Positions 5,765 to 8,259 of a DNA stretch of 8,259 nt are shown one piece after another. Numbering within the stretch: the first letter of the stretch is position 1; every line of letters starts with the position of its first letter. Below the pieces are notes generated by a model. That model was not told the origin of the DNA. It saw only the letters and a program-made list of their open reading frames with translations, and ran no database searches. The stretch is from an uncultured Bacillus sp. (GTDB lineage: Bacteria; Bacillota; Bacilli; Bacillales; Cytobacillaceae). Position numbers and translations under genes: made by a program. The stretch lies in the NCBI GenBank assembly GCA_937902115.1, contig CALGSR010000195.1, positions 1 through 8,259 on the forward strand, written 5' to 3'.

Positions 5765-6673
5765 ATGTTGAATTCATTACATGACATTGTCTATACGGCT
5801 AAACAGAAAGGTGTTAAAAAGCTTGTTGTCCCATGTCCTGGAGAAAATGATTTGTCCCTTCTTGCAGAAGCTTCAGTTTCAGGATTAATTGTTCCCTACT
5901 TTGTCGGTGATGAAGTGACTATAAAAAAAATGATTAACGGGTCACAACTTGCGGCATGTGAATATTTGATTGAAGAGACAGATGATACGAATCAGGCCCT
6001 AAATAAAGCATTAGAAATTCTTCAAAACAACGCTGTGGACATTCTCATGCAAGGGAGCCTATCGGCCCAGACGATAGTATCAGCAATTAATGACAAACAT
6101 AAAGGGATGGTTCCAAAGGGGAGCCTCCTGAGTTTTGTCTCAGTATTTCCCCTGTTGAAAAAGGAAAAGCTGATCCTCGTCACGGATACATTCATCAATA
6201 ACCATCCGTCCATTGCCGAAAAACAACTGATCCTTTCAAATGCCCTGAAGCTTGCCCGCATCCTTGGAATAGAGACTCCAAAGGTAGCCGTACTATCGGC
6301 CATCGAGCAAGTAAATCCAGGGATCCCCTCCACGCTGAGCGCCGCTGCCCTTTCCAAGATGTCGGAACGTCACCAGTTTGGAGATGCCATTGTGGAAGGA
6401 CCACTTGATTTCGATTGCGCTCTCAGCCAGATTGCCGCTGAACGCAAGGGAGTAAAAAGCGTTGTGACAGGGAATGTTGATATTTACATCGTTCCCGAAA
6501 TAGATACGGGTTATCTTATGGCCGAGGCGCTAATATTTTTTGGCTCCATGAAAATGGCGGGTGTGGTTATGGGAACGAAAAAACCTGTAATTCTTAATCT
6601 TCCTTTTATATCTCAAGAAGAACGCCTCATTCAAATTGCTTTGGCGTGCCTGTTGCACGAGAAAGGTAGATGA
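5765..6673 (+). CDS. PTA_PTB-family phosphate acyltransferase, paralogue 2 (302 aa), degenerate signature
   Basis: This is a second member of the acyl-CoA:phosphate acyltransferase family, the same length as its neighbour. It keeps the segment lost in paralogue 1 (VDILMQGSLSA, residues 91-101) and the long central region FINNHPSIAEKQLILSNALKLA, TPKVAVLSAIEQVNPGIPST and DAIVEGPLDFDCAL, all typical of Ptb. In the C-terminal active-site region the conserved GN...K reads Gly249-Tyr250 with Glu254, and the SRAD signature is replaced by NLPFI (278-282). The Ser-Arg pair is therefore gone. It may be inactive alone, a regulatory or structural subunit paired with paralogue 1, or adapted to different chemistry. 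ATG 5765 has an excellent GAGGAG 7 nt upstream; a longer in-frame start at 5732 would overlap paralogue 1. The 1-bp spacing after paralogue 1 implies coupled translation and matched amounts. Confidence 0.82.
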   Translation: MLNSLHDIVYTAKQKGVKKLVVPCPGENDLSLLAEASVSGLIVPYFVGDEVTIKKMINGSQLAACEYLIEETDDTNQALNKALEILQNNAVDILMQGSLSAQTIVSAINDKHKGMVPKGSLLSFVSVFPLLKKEKLILVTDTFINNHPSIAEKQLILSNALKLARILGIETPKVAVLSAIEQVNPGIPSTLSAAALSKMSERHQFGDAIVEGPLDFDCALSQIAAERKGVKSVVTGNVDIYIVPEIDTGYLMAEALIFFGSMKMAGVVMGTKKPVILNLPFISQEERLIQIALACLLHEKGR

Positions 6674-6674
6674 T

Positions 6675-6761
6675 TTGACCCCTTTTCCCTCTTTGCAGGA
6701 ACAACTTCCCTTGCGGGAACAGGATGTCGTTAATTTTCTGACGGAAAATAAATTAATATGA
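6675..6761 (+). CDS. Possible 28-codon ORF or gene remnant coupled to the TetR gene
   Basis: A frame with coding-like residue and codon choice (PFPSLQEQLPLREQDVV and onward) runs from a TTG at 6675, with AAAGG about 8-9 nt upstream, to a TGA at 6759-6761. That stop overlaps the TetR start as ATGA. The spacer between paralogue 2 and TetR is thus fully spanned by an open frame. It may be a tiny translated ORF coupling the two genes, or the 3' tail of a lost gene. I know no homologue. It could also be chance. Confidence 0.3.
   Translation: MTPFPSLQEQLPLREQDVVNFLTENKLI
6698..6719. promoter_or_regulatory. GGAA-N4-TTCC dyad and short hairpin upstream of TetR
   Basis: GGAACAACTTCC (6698-6709) has the same GGAA/TTCC ends as the dyad in the operon promoter (3361-3374). 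It is followed by a stem of TTCCC (6706-6710) and GGGAA (6715-6719). It could be a second regulator site for an internal promoter, but spacing differs (4 versus 6 bp), and the segment may instead be coding. Confidence 0.3.
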
Positions 6762-7345
6762 AAGCGATGACCATGAATAAAAGACAACAAATTCAAGATA
6801 CTGCTTTAAAACTTTTTGTAAAAAATGGCTACATCAATACCCCAGCTCGGGATATTATTGATGGATCTGGCCATGGAACAAGTACCTTTTATAGGCATTT
6901 CAAAAACAAGGAAGATGTTTTAAGGTCCCTTCTCGAAGAGTTTCTGAATGAAATAATTTTATCAATTGAAAATTATTATGAATCAGAAATAGATCTTAAA
7001 AAGCGATTTTTTGGAACAAAAAAAGTCGTAATCGAAGTATTTATAAAAAATAGAGGATTATCTGACCTCTATGTCAAATCAGTCGGATTGGGAGACGATA
7101 TAGAAAAGTGTATTAAGGAGTTTGATGATAAATTTATTGAATCATCAATAAAAAACATTTCATTTGGTATTAAAAGCGGTATTTTTCACGATTTACAGCC
7201 TGCGCCGATTGCTCATGCTATTTTAGGAATAATTAAATACGCAGTTTATAAATGGATCGTTCTTGATGAAATAACAGAAGATCAATTACTAAATATGGTA
7301 TTATCATTTCACAAATCTTTGGGCATTGGATTATTCAAAGATTAA
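6758..7345 (+). CDS. TetR/AcrR-family transcriptional regulator (195 aa)
   Basis: The N-terminus is a typical TetR DNA-binding domain: RQQIQDTALKLFVKNGY (helix 1), then TPARDIIDGSGHGTSTFYRHFKN (about residues 28-50) forming the helix-turn-helix with the signature TFYRHF, followed by KEDVLRSLLEEF. The rest is the helical ligand-binding and dimerisation domain, divergent as usual. Length is normal. Such regulators at the end of acyl-CoA operons often bind an acyl-CoA or a related aromatic or fatty ligand and repress their own operon; here that is inference from position. Candidate sites are the GGAA...TTCC dyads at 3361 and 6698. The start is uncertain: ATG 6758 has only a distant GGAA, and ATG 6773 is an alternative. 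The 3' end carries a 10-bp repeat unit containing the stop codon. Confidence 0.88.
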   Translation: MKAMTMNKRQQIQDTALKLFVKNGYINTPARDIIDGSGHGTSTFYRHFKNKEDVLRSLLEEFLNEIILSIENYYESEIDLKKRFFGTKKVVIEVFIKNRGLSDLYVKSVGLGDDIEKCIKEFDDKFIESSIKNISFGIKSGIFHDLQPAPIAHAILGIIKYAVYKWIVLDEITEDQLLNMVLSFHKSLGIGLFKD

Positions 7346-7365
7346 CAAAGATTAACAAAGATTAA
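7336..7365 (+). repeat. Three tandem copies of a 10-bp unit at the TetR stop
   Basis: CAAAGATTAA is repeated exactly three times without spacers. The first copy encodes the last codons and stop of the TetR gene, and the others lie downstream. It looks like slippage expansion. Because the unit is not a multiple of three and contains TAA, expansion does not lengthen the protein. Confidence 0.85.
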
Positions 7366-7379
7366 TAAGAGATGATCCG

Positions 7380-7412
7380 AATTTCTAGATATCATGAAAT
7401 TCATTAGAAATT
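7380..7412. repeat. AT-rich inverted repeat downstream of TetR
   Basis: AATTTCTA (7380-7387) and TAGAAATT (7405-7412) form a perfect 8-bp stem with a 17-nt loop. There is no U-tract and little GC, so it is only a weak candidate for ending operon transcripts. Confidence 0.3.
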
Positions 7413-7454
7413 AAAACCAGCAATGATTAAATCTGAAAGGATATTTCATTCCAG

Positions 7455-7562
7455 GCACAAAAAAAGAGCCCTAATGAATTTGCGGTTCTTACTCCCGAAG
7501 GGTCACGTCCAATCCCATGCACAAAGAGCTCTAACGCCAATGAAGCCAGTTTGCCGGTTCGT
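7455..7562. repeat. Diverged direct repeat (7455-7490 and 7519-7562)
   Basis: Both copies read GCACAAA, then GAGC(C/T)CTAA, TGAA, and finally TTTG(C)CGGTTC. They differ by small insertions and a longer A-run in the first copy. On the minus strand the two copies are in the same frame and encode related strings (NRQTGFIGVRAL versus NRKFIRAL), separated by a TGA. This is the trace of a partial duplication, probably within a decayed mobile element. Confidence 0.5.
7459..7490 (-). terminator. Terminator-like hairpin for the 45-codon minus-strand ORF
   Basis: On the minus strand AAGAACC (7490-7484) can pair with GGCTCTT (7470-7464), with one A-C mismatch, and a run of T follows (A-run 7459-7465 on the plus strand). 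It lies just past the stop of the small ORF at 7503. The stem is imperfect and the loop is 13 nt, so confidence is moderate. Confidence 0.4.
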
Positions 7563-7640
7563 CATCAATTCCTCAAACCTCGACAGCCCCGTTTTTTGAT
7601 TGATCTCCGAACTCGTGATGATAGACTGCGGTGAAAGCAT
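7503..7640 (-). CDS. Small ORF (45 aa) with strong RBS, possible transposase N-terminal remnant
   Basis: The ORF begins at an ATG (7640-7638) preceded by GAAGGAGGGAG, an excellent ribosome binding site 4-7 nt upstream, and ends at TGA (7505-7503). The peptide has a helix-like middle (SSEINQKTGLSRFEELM) that could be part of a helix-turn-helix; I know no family. Its start codon lies within the 3' arm of an 11-bp inverted repeat in its own leader, and a terminator-like hairpin follows it. The quality of the translation signal argues that an ancestor was expressed. It may be the surviving start of a truncated insertion-sequence gene, or an independent small protein. Confidence 0.4.
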   Translation of the reverse strand: MLSPQSIITSSEINQKTGLSRFEELMTNRQTGFIGVRALCAWDWT

Positions 7641-7699
7641 CGTACTCCCTCCTTCGTTGTGGTTTGCCGATTACAACTCTGGTAGGTTTACGATGCTTT
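7634..7699 (-). promoter_or_regulatory. Leader stem that could occlude the small ORF start codon
   Basis: AAAGCATCGTA (7634-7644) and TACGATGCTTT (7689-7699) are perfect 11-bp inverted copies. In a minus-strand transcript the ATG of the 45-codon ORF would sit inside the stem, with GGAGG in the loop next to it. Such a fold would hinder translation from long transcripts. The pair might instead be a simple inverted duplication from element decay. Confidence 0.4.
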
Positions 7700-7739
7700 T
7701 TCTACATCATTTTTACACACTCAACTGGACGTGACCACA

Positions 7740-7768
7740 TTTTCACCTCCGCTGCGCTACGGTGAAAA
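7740..7768. repeat. Inverted repeat in GC-rich spacer
   Basis: TTTTCACC (7740-7747) and GGTGAAAA (7761-7768) form a perfect 8-bp stem around a GC-rich 13-nt loop. It is followed by ACGTCGCATACGCC. It may be part of a cassette-boundary fold; the following bases do not match the full integron attC consensus. Confidence 0.45.
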
Positions 7769-7827
7769 CGTCGCATACGCCGGGAACGATCTCCGCCATT
7801 GCCTTAAAATTTGGGCCAATGACCAAT

Positions 7828-7846
7828 AGCGGCTTCCATGGCCGCT
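7828..7846. repeat. GC-rich hairpin upstream of the acetyltransferase gene
   Basis: AGCGGC (7828-7833) and GCCGCT (7841-7846) form a 6-bp stem with a 7-nt loop, 27 bases before the GNAT start codon. No T-run follows. Like the hairpins at 35-50 and 76-95, it marks a GC-rich spacer in front of an AT-rich gene. Confidence 0.4.
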
Positions 7847-7872
7847 CTGAAAAGATATATGTAGGTGATTCG

Positions 7873-8259
7873 ATGATGGAATTTAAAGAAATGACTATGA
7901 ATGATGTTACAGAAGTTGCAAAGCTTTATAATGAATTGGCCTACTTTATTAAAAATGAGACAAAAGACGAATACTTTAATTTTGATACATTGTCGGAAAC
8001 TGAATTAGAAAAAAAATTGAAGGAATCGATAGGGAAACCGGCATTAATTACTTTTGTGGCAAAAGATGATGGTAATGTAATTGCTTTTATTTCAGGTGAA
8101 GTTAGAGAAAACTTTTTACCAATATCAAAAGTTAAAGAGGTCGGCTATGTCAGTGGTGCTTATGTTCTACCGGAATATCGTAAACAAGGAATAATTAAAA
8201 AATTACACTCTTTCCGGATTATTGGGAAACCTTATCCATCAAAAAGTGATTTAATTTCT
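7873..8259 (+). CDS. GNAT-family N-acetyltransferase, 3' end beyond the window
   Basis: This is a Gcn5-related acetyltransferase, transferring an acetyl group from acetyl-CoA to an amine. The N-terminal part begins with MTMNDVTEVAKLYNELA, typical of the first helix after strand 1. The central strands read LITFVAKDDGNVIAFISGEV (58-77), and motif A is VSGAYVLPEYRKQGIIKKL (93-111) with the acetyl-CoA-binding RxxG (Arg103, Gly106). The frame is open through the last base of the window (129 codons). After residue 112 the sequence (SFRIIGKPYPSK) does not look like the helix that normally follows motif A, so the gene may be interrupted or recombined there. AGGTGA (7863-7868) lies 4 nt before ATG 7873 and 7 nt before ATG 7876, so either may be used. 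It is AT-rich, like the gene at 156, and preceded by GC-rich hairpins. Substrate unknown. Confidence 0.8.
   Translation, partial: MMEFKEMTMNDVTEVAKLYNELAYFIKNETKDEYFNFDTLSETELEKKLKESIGKPALITFVAKDDGNVIAFISGEVRENFLPISKVKEVGYVSGAYVLPEYRKQGIIKKLHSFRIIGKPYPSKSDLIS

Larger units (their letters stand above)
7501..7736. mobile_element. Possible small mobile-element remnant with 11-bp terminal inverted repeats
   Basis: GGTCACGTCCA (7501-7511) and TGGACGTGACC (7726-7736) are a perfect 11-bp inverted repeat enclosing 214 bp that contain only a 45-codon minus-strand ORF. The size suits a MITE or an internally deleted insertion sequence. No target duplication is visible and no transposase motif is recognised, so the call rests on the inverted repeat and on the repeat-rich setting. 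Confidence 0.35.

Noticed and set aside
7380..7412. Intrinsic terminator of the operon
   Set aside because: The stem is AT-rich and has no U-tract; listed only as an inverted repeat.
1..8259. CRISPR array, tRNA or rRNA genes
   Set aside because: No regularly spaced repeats of CRISPR size, no cloverleaf with a GTTC-type T-arm and no conserved rRNA segments were seen on either strand.

Overview
This is an accessory, mosaic stretch of a bacterial chromosome. An AT-rich orphan gene sits beside GC-rich housekeeping-like genes. These are followed by a catabolic operon of intermediate composition, a patch of decayed repeat-rich DNA, and finally another AT-rich gene cut by the window edge. The taxon cannot be fixed from sequence alone. 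The acyl-CoA genes, a flavoprotein with a cysteine cluster, and small passenger genes set between GC-rich hairpins would fit an anaerobic Gram-negative lineage such as Desulfobacterota or Spirochaetota. That assignment is inference.

Region 1 (1-1298): GC-rich spacers with several hairpins enclose one AT-rich gene (156-1148) for a beta-propeller-like protein of unknown function. A 19-bp imperfect inverted repeat (53-71 and 1171-1189) brackets the gene, so it looks like an inserted passenger unit.

Region 2 (1299-3416): a GC-rich minus-strand pair, a class I SAM methyltransferase followed 5 bp later by a zinc-ribbon Nudix hydrolase with a long extra C-terminal domain. The 226-bp divergent intergenic region (3191-3416) carries a perfect TATAAT for the minus pair inside a palindrome. 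It also carries a TTGACA promoter overlapping a GGAA-N6-TTCC dyad for the plus operon.

Region 3 (3417-7345): a plus-strand operon of an iron-sulfur-flavoprotein-like NAD(P)H oxidoreductase, a crotonase (dienoyl-CoA-isomerase-like), two tandem phosphate acetyl/butyryltransferase (PTA_PTB) paralogues of 302 aa each, and a TetR regulator. The crotonase is damaged: its 5' end is missing just after a surviving Shine-Dalgarno sequence, and it has a frameshift near 4631. The two acyltransferase paralogues have diverged, and the second has lost the Ser-Arg signature that the first keeps. The likely theme is redox and isomerisation steps on an acyl-CoA, release as acyl-phosphate, and TetR control. No acyl kinase gene is visible here.

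Region 4 (7346-7872): no normal-sized gene. It holds a three-copy 10-bp tandem repeat, an 11-bp inverted repeat pair enclosing a 45-codon minus-strand ORF whose start codon lies in a possible stem, a terminator-like hairpin, a diverged direct repeat, and GC-rich palindromes. It looks like remains of a mobile element or cassette boundary.

Region 5 (7873-end): an AT-rich GNAT acetyltransferase gene, open at the window edge.
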